Source: Nezara viridula
Taxonomy: Eukaryota > Arthropoda > Insecta > Hemiptera > Pentatomidae
Direction of reading: 5' to 3'
Assembly: GCA_928085145.1 (NCBI GenBank)
Contig: OV725080.1
Coordinates: 143,458,636-143,522,635, forward strand
Length of the DNA: 64,000 bases
The notes below the pieces were generated by a model. It was not told where the DNA came from, did not search any database, and saw nothing but the letters and a program-made list of their open reading frames with translations. Shown here one piece after another: positions 25,901 to 36,174 of this stretch. The number at the start of each line of letters is the position of its first letter. The stretch's first letter is position 1. Both the position numbers and the translations under genes were made by a program.

Positions 25901-26000
25901 TAAAGCCGATTTGAAGGGACTGGGTTTGGACGGCGAACGGTGGAGGGAGGTGTGTAACAAGCGATTGGTGGTGTCGGCATCGAACCTTCGGGTTCGCTAA
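22992..26000 (+). CDS. RTE retrotransposon polyprotein (AP-like endonuclease plus reverse transcriptase)
   Basis: An intact ORF of 1002 residues. An endonuclease/exonuclease/phosphatase domain occupies about residues 36-280. It shows TWNVRSLN near 42, the metal-binding Glu in ALQEVRWPG, IIVGDANAKVG near 175, NQIDHVL, and the catalytic GSDHELV near 270. The reverse transcriptase covers about residues 500-800. It has NNYRGISLLP, GFRRNRSTIDQ, LYIDFKKAYDSID with the first catalytic Asp near 645, SGLKQGDSLSPVLFN, and the catalytic YADDLVLL near 742. The C-terminal 170 residues include LPTVLYGCETW and RPRGRPKRRWEDC, common in insect RTE proteins. The protein would nick target DNA and copy its own RNA at the nick. 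The gene has no separate ORF1 and no RNase H. It starts at the first Met in frame, and all key residues are present. Confidence 0.93.
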   Translation: MDLPKIKRSLSGSKLVPRSGLRVGTALGDSWRKLKYRDLNIGTWNVRSLNTAGGLKSVANEVNGYNLDVVALQEVRWPGEGSMREGKYTIWYGGSGNHCLGTEFLIRRRLLSALRDVQFFSDRISVATFQGRWFKIALINIHCPTEDSDDEVKSEFYDKLEWVYDKLPRNYMKIIVGDANAKVGREEVYIPTIGKESLHEYSNDNGIRLINFAISKNLIIKSTTFKHKDIHKYSWTSPDSQTRNQIDHVLIQHSWQSSIINVRSYRGAECGSDHELVIAKLRQKLNIKKRKENRFDFENFNLEKLKNPSIRNQFELDVKNRFEALELPDEDHEDIDKLWIEIRDNIKAVGNSCLGKKENKNNKPWFDEDCLNMCEKRKAAKLKALNNPSEYNLEYFRISKNETTKLLKNKKREYLKNKIIEIETNRIENNVRDMYKGINRSRKYVGPVTSGIRDDNNNILTDPVDILNKFKDHFDNILNTGNYDLCPPSEYQSAEPLIEGPTKEEVEVAIGKLKSYKAAGIDNIPTELIKACGEAGVSKIHRLVKKIWVNEKLPEEWKESILIPIHKKGPRTDCNNYRGISLLPVCYKIFTLILTSRITEYAEEIIGDYQCGFRRNRSTIDQIFSLRQILEKKLEYNGIVHQLYIDFKKAYDSIDRQKLYNILIEKGIPKKLVNLVRMCLTKTLNKVRIGNNLSEKFEVRSGLKQGDSLSPVLFNLALEHAIREVMRTEKGLDLGGTTSVLGYADDLVLLSEDVETIKLNTTTLMKAGKELGLEINVDKTKYMVSCKNGDTTGDIDIDGNMFEQVDKFRYLGSTITRKNEIEEEIKVRLKAGNACYFSVTKLLSSRLLSRNLKIRIYKTIILPTVLYGCETWPLTLRDEQRLKVFENKVLRRIFGPKKDELTGEFRRLHNAELREMYPGNIIEVISSRRIKWACKVVGLSNERIPKRLIFAVPNGKRPRGRPKRRWEDCIKADLKGLGLDGERWREVCNKRLVVSASNLRVR

Positions 26001-26019
26001 GCCTTATTATTATTATTAT

Positions 26020-26032
26020 TATTGCTGAGTTT
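26020..26032. repeat. Right target-site duplication of the RTE element
   Basis: A second copy of TATTGCTGAGTTT, directly after the (TTA)n tail. One or two bases at its left edge could belong to the tail instead. Confidence 0.9.
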
Positions 26033-26844
26033 AGGTGAATACCAGCATATCGTCTGCATAAAGGATACTGTACTTGAACTGTCAACATGTTTAACGTACC
26101 GAGGAGTAAAGGAGTAATCCTTCTGCATTTATTGTGAATACACCCGTAAAGACTTTAAATAATAATAAAAAATCAGGACATCTTATGTTTTACTCCTTGT
26201 TATATTCATTGCTTTTCGGCTACTTTTGGGAAATAATCCTTTAGGGCTTTAAAATATAAACTTAATTGCCGCCGAAAGATCCTTCAGATTTCCCTTTCCC
26301 CTTCGTTTCAACTCCATGTCTTTTCTACAATACTTCAGTGGGAAAATATTTATTCCTGGGTTTACCGCCCGATTCGGAAATCAGCCTGGATTTCAAATTA
26401 TGTCTCTATCAATGACCTATCTAACTAGCTCTCTTGGATGATGCCGTATATTGATTATGGACAAATTAAAATTAATTAAATTTAAAATTTAATTAGGAAC
26501 TATAAAAAATATATTGTACAATACGCATTAAATTGTAAACCATCTGTAAACTGATCGCAGCTCCATTTGTCACCAGATGCATTTAATTAATAATAAACTA
26601 CATTAAAAGAATTTTCTGGTAAATAAATTACCGAAAAATAATACAATCACCGAACTATTGGGAACTTGTTAATAACCTAATTAAAGGATTCTTAACATTT
26701 TATCTGTTATGTTTTGGTACTATATTAGCTTAGGTTAAATAAATCAAAACTGCTTTCAGAAAAAAATGCCAAAAATAATTGGATATATATTTTTTATTAT
26801 CTACATTCACTTAATTTTGGAAAATCCAATATATTAAGGGAAGC

Positions 26845-27060
26845 TATGCTGCCTATTGGGTAGAGGTCTGGCTTCTTACCTCTGAAATTAGTTGGCTTCG
26901 TCCCCGCAATTTGCCAAATGTTTTTTGGTTACACCAGGTTGGTGGTTACACCACATTGCTGGCCAAAGTGCCACACATTAACGTTATGCTTGAACCAGCC
27001 ACCTTTAACCGTAATCGTAAGGATTTCATGTGATCCGTAGCTCATTGGTTATTTTAACAG
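26845..27060 (+). repeat. SINE-like repeat (weak)
   Basis: TTGGGTAGAGGTCTGGC resembles a polymerase III A box, and TTGGCTTCGTCCCC about 40 bases later resembles a B box. The body is GC-richer than its surroundings and lacks an ORF. The remainder of 26033-27620 is AT-rich with nothing recognised. Confidence 0.3.
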
Positions 27061-27620
27061 GTCTCTGTATTTTTGCACCTTAAAATGTTACATTATCACT
27101 GAATTAGCCATTGGGATATACCACAGGTGGGGAGCCTTATACCTTATACCATATTAAATATTTTTATATTTAAAAACCTTTCCATGATTTTTATTTTATA
27201 TGTAATGTGTTTTTATATGTGAAGTATTTTGATATATATAACTCTACATTAGCAATCATAACTTTAACTTAATTCATAATATTACTTTACGTGATCACGT
27301 TTGAATAGTTTTGTTGTGTAATTATGTTACTTCGCCTTAACTGATTAAAACAGCTAAATATGCGAAATACATGCACTTGTGCGTGCCCTTGGTTGTTAAT
27401 AATGAAAAGTACTTCAACAGTGCATTACTCTGGTGATTATTTGTCGTTTCATAAATGAAATTTAGAGTAATCAAGAACAAGGGAGTTTTATGCTACGAAT
27501 GTATTAAATGTAACTTTATATATCTTGTTGACATGATAGTATGACATGGTTTAACGATGTCAAGAAAATAGATGTGTTAACATGAATACGTTGACTTTAA
27601 AAAGAAAATTTTTGTATTGG

Positions 27621-28181
27621 AGAATATATTGTCATTTCTGAATACTAAGAACCTCTTTGGATCCCTATGTTTTATTGCAGATGGAAAAAAATTCTTATTG
27701 GTATTCAGAAAAAAAAAATCAAGCAGAAAAAAAAAATTATTTTGGGTTTATGTCTGACTGTAGTGAATAATTGAAGAGAAGGATGGTTGGGATGAGCAGC
27801 AAAAATAAATAATAATATTCATTTTTACATTTGCCGACGTTTCGGACCGAAGTTCAGGCCTTCATCAAGGCTGAGAAAAGAACCAGATAACAATAGGTAT
27901 GAGAAACACATGTCTTACTTTAAGTTTTTCTACTTACATTGTTTAAGTTTCTGATACTTATTGTCATCTGGTTCTTTTCTCGGTCCTGATGAAGGTCTGA
28001 ACTTCGGGCCGAAACGTCGAAAATGTAAAAATATTTATTGTTATTTATTTTTGCTATTTTTTATTTTAACCACCCTTCCGATAAGAATTCCGAAGAAATT
28101 CCGATAAAAATTTTTTCCCATCTGGAATAAAACATAGGGATCCAAAGGGATTCTTAGTATTCAGAAATGACAATATATTCT
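27621..28181. mobile_element. Foldback element with hammerhead-like motif
   Basis: AGAATATATTG at 27621-27631 pairs with CAATATATTCT at 28171-28181. Long arms (left to about 27908, right from about 27947) match at high identity, including a GGATCCCTATGTTTTAT block and AACCAGATAAC/GTCATCTGGTT near the centre. Each arm carries CCTGATGAAGG...CCGAAACGTCG or a close variant (27833-27870 minus, 27983-28020 plus). There is no ORF. The arms differ by an indel of about 50 bases. Confidence 0.85.
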
Positions 28182-29138
28182 GCAATGAAGGCCTGTGATA
28201 TTGAATTTATGGCATAAAGAGCATACGAAAATTATCGAGATGTCTGTTGTACATTAGGTAAATGATGGTATGTTCTTGCGTTGTTAGTGAAGTTTCGATT
28301 TATGACAAATTATACATGGGGATAAAAGAGGACCATAAGTATTTTGATTATTTGCTATAACACATTGTAGATTTGCTGATATTGTAGGCAGAAGGGACTA
28401 AATTGTTCTCTCACATAGGGTAGGTCACAGCAGATGTATTTGTTCTGTCACAGACTTGCCCCGATGCCATAACTATTTGTTCCGAAAGGCTTTTTTTCGA
28501 TACTGGCCGCCATTGTATTTAGTTGTGGTAATTTTTAACGTAAACCTTATTGAACGCTTCATAAATAGCAATATTTTTGTTTTTGTTTTGGGTGTCTCAT
28601 ATGCAATCGATACAGTTTGACTGGAGCACAAGATTAAATTGTAGACGAATGTGTCAAAATTTACACCACAGTAAAAGATAGTAACACCATCTCAAAAAGG
28701 TGGTATGCATTGCAGGTCCCAATTAGCGTAAAATATATTTGATTGTTTGGCTTTCCAATGGTGTAATTGAATTTTAGATATAGTTATATGACTATATATA
28801 CTTACAGCCTCTTAATTATATGAGCCGATATAGTTGTAAGGGGTAATTCAGTATATCCAAATATCATTGAATTTCTGAATACCTACTCTACTTAGGAAAT
28901 TTATAGACGTTTGAACGCCTGCATAGGAATTAAATAAGAATAAGTTCATCTAATAATAGATGCTTCTTATATGATTTTAACAGAAACCGGATTTCCTTCG
29001 TGTAGATATCTTCTCTCGAGCCTACTGAGAACGTTTTTAAGAATTTATAAGTTTAATTATTCTTCTAGAGCTGTATATTCACTCCTTTATGCCTAGAATA
29101 AAAAAATATTGTGATATGCCCGCTCAATAACTGACTAT
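28182..29138. other. Intergenic DNA without a recognised feature
   Basis: AT-rich, with no long ORF, no clear repeat ends and no RNA gene that I can recognise. Confidence 0.4.
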
Positions 29139-29148
29139 AGTCAATAGG

Positions 29149-29194
<46 letters not shown>

Positions 29195-29200
29195 AATAGG
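29139..29200 (+). mobile_element. Naked poly(A) insertion with target-site duplication
   Basis: A run of 42 A (29149-29190) lies between AGTCAATAGG at 29139-29148 and the same ten bases at 29191-29200. This is what target-primed insertion of an RNA truncated to nothing but its poly(A) tail would leave. Assembly or slippage artefacts are alternatives. Confidence 0.6.
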
Positions 29201-29639
29201 AACTGAGTAATGACCATAAATGTCAATCATTATGGAAAACTGAAGACCATTTTGCGGTCACTTTAAATTAATTACAAAAAAAAATTAATATATAAATATA
29301 CTTTTAAGTATATTGAAGTCGATATTATAGATGACTCTTGTTTCCATGGACAATTACATACATGTTATCCTCTGGTACAGACCATATGAATTTTGTTTAA
29401 TTATTAACATCCAACAAACACTTCGTTCAGCTTCATCTTATCGTAACCTAAAAGTTTGTAGTCTATGAAAATTTCCAGAAATAGGACGTTTTTTCATTAA
29501 AATAATTAATTTGATAACGCTCTAAAATCTTATGAACACACATTTATTTTATTTGGTGAATCTCAAATCAATCAACTTGAGGTGAATCTCAAAACTTTTC
29601 TCAGTTATCCTCAACATAATTAATTCGGAACTAAAGCTT

Positions 29640-29800
29640 ATTTTTTTATTTTTATTTTTTTAAGCTTCTTTATTGAGATATATTACAATCTGTCACATTC
29701 AAGGACAATTGCAATAGTGATATAGAGTATCTCATTCATACTATGCACAATAAATAAAAATAATAAACGGCAATATAATAATACTAAAGTAAGTTAAAGC
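29640..29800 (-). repeat. LINE 3'-end-like fragment
   Basis: On the minus strand it reads TTGAATGTGACAGATTGTAA, then TATCTCAATAAAGAAGC and a T/A-rich end. It matches the tail at 22600-22660 and, less well, 13160-13270. It is probably the 3' end of one retroelement family. Confidence 0.4.
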
Positions 29801-30849
29801 TTATTAAATGAGGAAGTTTTTCTATAAGTGGGGTAACTGTAATACAGTTTATGGATGAGAAAAAAAATCATAAATAATTTATTATTCTTTTTTTTTTTAA
29901 ACGGAACTTACCCGTATTTGTCCGCCCAATAGTCCTATTTAAATAGTTTTAACAATGATGAACTCTACTTTTCTTTAAAATAAATTTTGTCTAGTAAACT
30001 TAAAAAATTTTTTTTAGTTCATATTAAAAAAAAATGAGACGCTTAAAAAAATACAAATTTTAAATTTCGAACTTCGAAGAGCTGGAAAATGGGCAATTGT
30101 TGATATCAAATTTTTTGTAGAAGTTGACGTCAACTATCAACCTTTTAAATATTTCTCTCTAGTTACGGAACACCCTGTATAGATTCATGTTTAGTTTCTA
30201 GTTGTACATTCACTAATTTCATTGATAAATTATTTGATTATAAAATAACGAACTTTCGCTATTACTTATAAGAACTGGAAATATCCTATTTAGATGCGAG
30301 ACCAATGCAGGTTGTAACGTAGGAGTGATATGTCTAGTTTAAACCTGATCTTACTTGAGTTTCACAATTGTTGGAGAAAAACGTCCTTCTCTGACTAGTT
30401 TTATGTCCAACCATTATTCACTTCAGATTTGGACATTGTTTCAAACAGAATATTTTAAAATACAAATGAAATACATTTTCCGTATTTTTCATTTTAATAA
30501 CTAAAATAGAAAATAGATAGTTTGTTATTATATTTACTTTTTAAAATACAAAAGAAGTATTTTTTCTTTCAAATATAATAAAATAAAAAAAATATATTTT
30601 ATTTTGTATATTAAATTTTCCTTGAAGTTTTGTAAAGCTGATCGTTTGCACGACAATCCTCTCTTTTGAAAATCGAGCTTAGAAATTTTTTAAGGTCGAG
30701 TGTATTATATTTATAATACAATTATCTTTGGCCTTCACAGGCCTTAAAAAAAATGATGCAGTTCTTATAATAGGAAATGTCTTATCATATTCTTTGATAA
30801 CAGTGTCAAGCACTTTTTAATCACAAATTAATCAGAAATAATATTAATT

Positions 30850-33710
30850 CAATAAAGTAATTTATTAACAATTTTTTAAAAATAAATCCGCTGTAGTCTA
30901 ATTTCGTAACTCATTTTCTAGCAAAAATTAATCTACTTCTTAAGGAATTAGTTGTAACTACCCAGTTCAGAGATGTATGCATTTTGTATTTATTATTCAA
31001 TTAAAGAATACTTTTAGTATTTTGTATTTGAAATATTTTTTCTGAAAACAATTCAAATACTTTTTAATTAAAATACACTGTATTTTAAAAACACACTGTC
31101 TTGGTATTTTAAAATAATAATTAAAATATTTTTTGACTAGGTTTGATTCATTTTAGCCTTTTTTCCTTAACTAATCAATATTTTTAAATTTTCAACAATA
31201 CTCAAGAATTTCAGTCAAAAAGTTCAGTGAGTTTATTTTTATGTTTTAAGTAAACATTTTTGATTTTCCTATTAGAATTTTAGAAAAATTAATGTATTGT
31301 ATACTTTTTATGTACAATCATCATCATCATCCTTGGCGCTACAACTCTTGTAGTCAAGACCTCCCGCAGATTGTTCCGCTAGTCTCCTCTATTGGTTGCC
31401 GCTATTCTTTGATTGTGGATTTCCAAGATGGTCCTGACATCCGCAGCCACTTTATCGATCCATCGGAGCCGAGGTCTTTCCGCTCTTCTTGTTCTTTTTA
31501 TCTAGAACCATCCTATGAATCTGATCCTGGGTCATTCTAGTTAAATGACCTACCCATCGAAGCCGGCCTAGTTTAATTACCTTTACGATATCTGTCTGAG
31601 CTCTTGTAGAATCTTTTTAGCTCAGGATTCGTTCTTATCCTCTAGATTCCATTGATGCAAACTGGACCATAAATTCTACTCAATATTCTCCTCTCGAACC
31701 TTAAGAGAAGGGCTTCCTATGTACTGGATAATGTCGATTCGGAGGCATAAGTGAGAACTGGTCTTACCAGGGTCTTGTACAGTTGCACCTTTGTTCACCT
31801 TCGCTCATGAAATGCTTTAGTAATCCAAAATAGCATTTATTTGCGGGCATAATTCTGCGATAGATCTCTGCTCTTATGTCATTATGTTGTATGTACATTA
31901 GATTTTTAGAGACTGCATTAAATGCAAATTAGTTGCTAAAACGTAAACTAAAGAAGCAAAATGTGTAGAAAATATGTCCCCTCTCCTCACCCCTCCCCCC
32001 AGATACCTGCCTGACTTCAATAAATAACTACACCAATATAAAATAACCACAATAGCCAATAAAAAATAACTACACCATTGTGGATGACGTTTGTGGAAAA
32101 TATTTTTCACTGTTGCAGCTATTTTTCCGTCAGAAAATCTTCATTAACTAACTGACTATCGTGTCAGTGTTACGTTGAACTCATCCTTCGATAAATGATG
32201 AAATGAAACTGAACCAAACCAAACCCTTATCACATTTCTAGATATATCTTATTCAGTCCGGGTTGGGTATTCATCTGCACGTGTGATGTATTTTTGAAAT
32301 GGTTTTTGGTGCTATATATATTTCAATATATTTTATATCCATAAAAAAATTCATATATCTTTTTGAGTAGTATATTTCGGATTGTTCAGTTTTATTAATA
32401 TATATTTATTCTTCTATATAGATTGCATTCCAAAGAACTAAGAAAATTTATCCTTTTTGGTATTTTATACGCCCTTACTTGCTTTTTAAAACACGTGTAT
32501 CGACAATATTAACACAAGTTATGCTGTAATATTGCCAGTATAATTTTTCAGTTTTAATTTTTGCATGTGAGAGGTGTAGCCAGAAGAGGTCAAAATTTGA
32601 GAGGAGTCATACGGCATTAAACTTGGGAGATTGGAAACCTCTTAGTTACGTGATAAATAAACGTATGTACAGGAAAAAATTTAATCAACACGAAAAATAA
32701 AATAAATATGTATTTATTTATGATAAGTCAAAAAGAGAATGAAACATGTTGCGAGGTAGACTAGAAAAGGACAAACATGTAGATAATATAATTAACAAGG
32801 ATAACTGGGGAGGAAATAATGATAAACTCAATTAATTTTTCTAGAAAGAAACATAGAATAAAACATGCTCTAATACAAAGAAAATTCCGAAAATTCACAT
32901 TGTATAATACTTATTTGACTAAGGAAAATAAACTGGTAGCAAAATATAACTTATACATGGCAATACCAACAAGTTTAGCTAAAAATCTTCATATAGTATA
33001 TGCACTGTTAAATACGGAACATTCGCGAGTGCGTTGAACGATCAAATTCACCAGTAAGCAATTGCATAACTTTATTAGCTATTACTGCACCTGAGATAAT
33101 ATTTAAAGTTTGGTCACACAATCAACTCTTCGATCCTTTCTCCCCAATTTCGTGGAGACTAAATTCGATGAAGCTTCGTGAGTCATTTCCACTAAAATAT
33201 TATTTTTATAATCTTCAAACGTTTGAATGAGGAAATATATGACAAATTCTAATCGGAAAATCAAAAATGTTTACTTAAAACTTTAATATAAACTCACTGT
33301 ACTTTCTGACTGAAATTCTTGAGTATTGTTGACATTTTTAAAAAATTGATTAATTAAGGAAAAAAAGACTAAAGTGAATCAGACCTAGTCAAAAAGTATT
33401 TTAAAATACCAAGACATTGTGTTTTTAAAATACAGTGTATTTTAATTAAAAAGTATTTAAATTGTTTTCAGAAAAAATATTTCAAATACAAAATACCAAA
33501 AGTATTCTGCAACTGAATAATAAATACAAAATACATACAGCTCTCATTCTGGGAATTTACAAATGATTCTTTGAGAAGTAGATCAATTTTTGCTTGGAAA
33601 GGAGTTATGAAATTAGAATTCAGTGGATTTATTTTTTAAAAAATGGTGAATAAATTGCTGAAAGAGAAACAAAATTTAAAACAGACACTAAATAAATTAC
33701 TTTTTGGAAT
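30850..33710. repeat. Large inverted repeat (arms about 440 bp, 2.9 kb overall)
   Basis: The left arm (about 30850-31285) and right arm (about 33240-33710) are inverted copies. Shared blocks include TAAATCCRCTG, AGCAAAAATTRATCTACTTC, TTTTGTATTTATTATTCA, AATACACTGTATTTTAAAAA, CAACAATACTCAAGAATTTC and AAACATTTTTGATTTTCC. Identity is roughly 80% by eye, with a 47-base indel. The TATTTGAAATA and AAATACAAAATA repeats resemble hAT-like non-autonomous elements. A 1.95-kb centre holds an RTE relic. It is either one large foldback or two opposed copies of one family. Confidence 0.75.
31317..31860 (-). pseudogene. Second RTE-family relic, 3' end only
   Basis: On the minus strand, frames read LYKTLVRPVLTYASE and, after a stop, RFERRILSRIYGPVC. 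These are the C-terminal landmarks of RTE-class proteins. The tail ends in ATGATGATGATG at 31330-31317, the kind of short tandem tail typical of RTE elements. The sequence differs clearly from the 22727-26019 element, so it is another family. It is broken by stops and 5'-truncated. Confidence 0.7.
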
Positions 33711-34374
33711 TCCATACGCACTAGACCAGTGAGATATAGTACAAATGTTTGATTAGAATCCTTTCATTTTAAAAGGTTTATTCTTTTCAATAATCAACCT
33801 TTGTAATAGATCAAGAAAAAACGTTAACCCCTTTCGTTAACCCCAAAAAAAGTTGATGTTTTACGTTTCAAGATACGTAGAAACCGAAATTGGAATAATA
33901 AAAAAAAAAACATCCATTCACCACATGTCGTTTGCGGCTTTTTTTCGAGACTACTGCTCGATTTTTTTGAGGTAGCAGTGCCAAAGCCAAGAATGATCCT
34001 CGAAATTCGGCATTACCATCCGCCCTTTCTTTTCAAGATGGCGGCCGAAAAGCTTGTGCCGTATAGATTGTAGCACCTAAACGAAAGTACCGATTTCAAT
34101 GATTTTTTATTTGTATTAAATTTGTGGAGTCTACATATCTTCAAAAGTAAAAACTCATGTTTTGAGGGGCTCAACTCTTTTTTTTTTTTTTTGTTCACTT
34201 ATTCAAAGGTTTATTAGTGAAAATAATAAACAAAAAAAATCACAGGAGCATTTTATTTTTTAATTTTTTTTCGAAATAAAAAAAACAAAAAAATTACCAC
34301 TAAGACCCATGAAGGGTCTTGATTTTTCTCGTTAATTGGTTAATATAATTAAGAAGAAGAAGAAAAAAAGTAAA
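33711..34374. other. Intergenic DNA with a weak dispersed repeat
   Basis: The stretch near 34055-34100, TAGATTGTAGCACCTAAACG followed by ACCGATTTCAATGA, resembles 36905-36950 (AAACTGTAGCGCCAAAACGG followed by ACCGATTTTAACGA). No gene is seen. Confidence 0.35.
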
Positions 34375-34930
34375 TTTTATTCTGGGGTACTATGTCCCCT
34401 TAGGATAACTACAATGTACAATTTAATGAAGTTGTCTGGCATTAGAAATAATTAGGAATACATTAAATTACAAGGTTATCTAAATCTAAAATTAAAATAA
34501 AGAAAAGGCTCTAGTAGACATATGAAATTATAGATAAATTCTGATACGTGAGCTCACATATTTGTACACTTTGTGTATTTTATATAATTATCTGTAGGAT
34601 AACATTAAATGCGATTAAGAGTTCTGAAAAGCGTGAACGTTATTTTACACGTATTCGGAAAATTGATCAGTGAGGAGATCGATAGATAAATTATGTTTAA
34701 ATAAAATCAAGAATGAGGATTTGCGTATGGAGGTTGGTAGTGAATTCCAAAACGAGATAGCACGAATGACCAAGGATTTTTTAAAGGGAACAGTTCTATG
34801 AGAAAGAATAAACAGATTTGAGGGCTGGGGTCTTGTGTTGAACGAAGGGACAGGAGGAACAAGGAGTAAATAAATCGAAATGGTAAGAGGGTTTCTCAAC
34901 AAGCGTTTTCAAGTGATTAGATTCCTCTGT
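34375..34930 (-). mobile_element. Non-LTR retrotransposon 3' remnant (jockey/CR1 class)
   Basis: The minus-strand frame 34645-34902 encodes SLVIRAISFWNSLPTSIRKS and LFKHNLSIDLL, matching the C-terminal motif in the plus-strand relic at 13800-14665. Downstream lies a 3' UTR ending in GGGGACATAGTACCCCAGAA followed by a T/C-rich tail near 34375, similar to the tail of that relic. Only the extreme C-terminus survives. Confidence 0.7.
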
Positions 34931-35067
34931 ACACAGTTACTTGATGTATTTATACTAATAAAGTTGTAAATTTATTATTTTTATTTATTTATTTATATTT
35001 TATACAATTTGCACCTGCGCGGCAGGGCATCTAGCAAATTTGTTGTATTTATACTGTCTTGGTGTAT

Positions 35068-35440
35068 TTGCTTGATTTTGTTTTTATTGATATAGTAGGT
35101 CTCTTGGCCATTTTCTTCTTAATCTGCGTTGTTCAGGTAACAGGGAGCAGGAGATAGAAAGAACCAGAGGATTGGAGTTATTTTGGGTTGAAGAATGAAA
35201 TGTAGTGTATTTGTCGTGGATGTATGATTTAACTGTTGGGGTGTTTAAGTCGTTATGTACAGTATTATTTGAAATGTACCAAGGTGCGTTAACAATTTTT
35301 ATTGTGCTGTTTGTATTTTGTTTTTGTGTGCTTGTTTTGCTGAAACCCAAAGTTCTGCTCCATATGTCCATATTGGTCTCAGTAAGGTGTTGTAGATCAG
35401 TAGCTTGTTTCGTAAGTTAAGTGAAGATCTGTACAGTTGT
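35068..35440 (-). pseudogene. Jockey-type reverse transcriptase C-terminal relic
   Basis: On the minus strand, one frame reads LLIYNTLLRPIWTYGAELW (about 35430-35350). A shifted frame continues with KIVNAPWYISNNTVHNDLN and PTVKSYIHDKY (about 35310-35210), and then RRLRRKWPRDLL. This order is characteristic of jockey reverse transcriptases. At least one frameshift separates the two halves. Confidence 0.8.
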
Positions 35441-35574
35441 AAATATTGCTAAACTAGTTCATAAATATTACATTAAAATAAATACAATAACAGCCTTATT
35501 ATTAATTCACCCTTAAAAAAACCATAATTTTTATTATGAATATAATATATTTTTTTTTAACAAACACATAGGAA

Positions 35575-35745
35575 GTATTGCCGTCGGAAGAGTGGATTCT
35601 GCATTAAGAGTATCCACTTGGGTGAGCCCCAGCCAGGGGATGAACCATGGCTAATGAAAATTACTTTTCACATACATCAGCCTTATTCCAACCCGAGTCT
35701 TTGAGATTTGGGAGTCAGTGCTTACCCACTGAGTTGCTTCATTCC
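35575..35745 (-). repeat. tRNA-derived SINE
   Basis: On the minus strand, GCAACTCAGTGGGTAAGC is an A-box-like stretch and CGGGTTGGAATAAGG a B-box-like stretch. They are followed by TTTCATTAGCCATGG and CCTGGCTGGGG. The ATTAGCCATGG core with the downstream CCCTGGGG-like block is shared with the SINE at 47539-47855, so I place them in one family. Confidence 0.6.
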
Positions 35746-35854
35746 TTCAATCTTTTTCAATTGATATTTTTGTATCAATATATGTATCTTATCGAAATAT
35801 TTTTCTTAAAGATATATTTTCATAGCCATTAAAGAGTTTGGACAGCAGGTGTCC

Positions 35855-35925
35855 TGGTTAACGCGTAGCGTGCAGCAGGTTCAATTCAAGCGGAACAATT
35901 GGCGGATACGAAAGGCCTCCTCTTG
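35855..35925 (+). repeat. tRNA-like fragment upstream of gene B (weak)
   Basis: TGGTTAACGCGTAGCGTGCA followed by GGTTCAATTC resembles A and B boxes, but the spacing is short. It lies about 250 bases upstream of the gene B start codon. Confidence 0.25.
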
Positions 35926-36174
35926 AAAGGGCCCATTGACCGCTGAGGAAGAGAGCAGTTATCCTCATGACGATTTACCAATCTCGAGATAAGAGCGGTC
36001 TGGTCAGATCCAAAACGGAGGCCTTGAGAAATGACTCAACGACAGAACGGCAAAAAAGAGACGGTTCGGCATCTATCCGGTTCAACATCTCGTACAGATA
36101 AATTCCAGATCAATCCTGCTGGCTATCTTAAAGCCAATGGTCGCCCCAGCTCCACCTGCTCAGTCGGTCGCACG

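Larger units (their letters stand above)
22727..26019 (+). mobile_element. Full-length RTE-clade non-LTR retrotransposon
   Basis: The 3293-bp element is bounded by 13-bp direct repeats. It has a 265-base GC-richer leader, one ORF of 1002 codons, almost no 3' UTR and a (TTA)n tail. This compact layout (endonuclease plus reverse transcriptase in one ORF, short repeat tail rather than poly(A)) is that of RTE elements. The target duplication is perfect and the ORF is open, so insertion was recent. A decayed copy lies about 3 kb upstream in the same orientation. Confidence 0.93.

Noticed and set aside
27621..28181. Calling the hammerhead-like foldbacks Penelope-like elements
   Set aside because: No Penelope reverse transcriptase or GIY-YIG endonuclease is present, so only the motif resemblance is reported.
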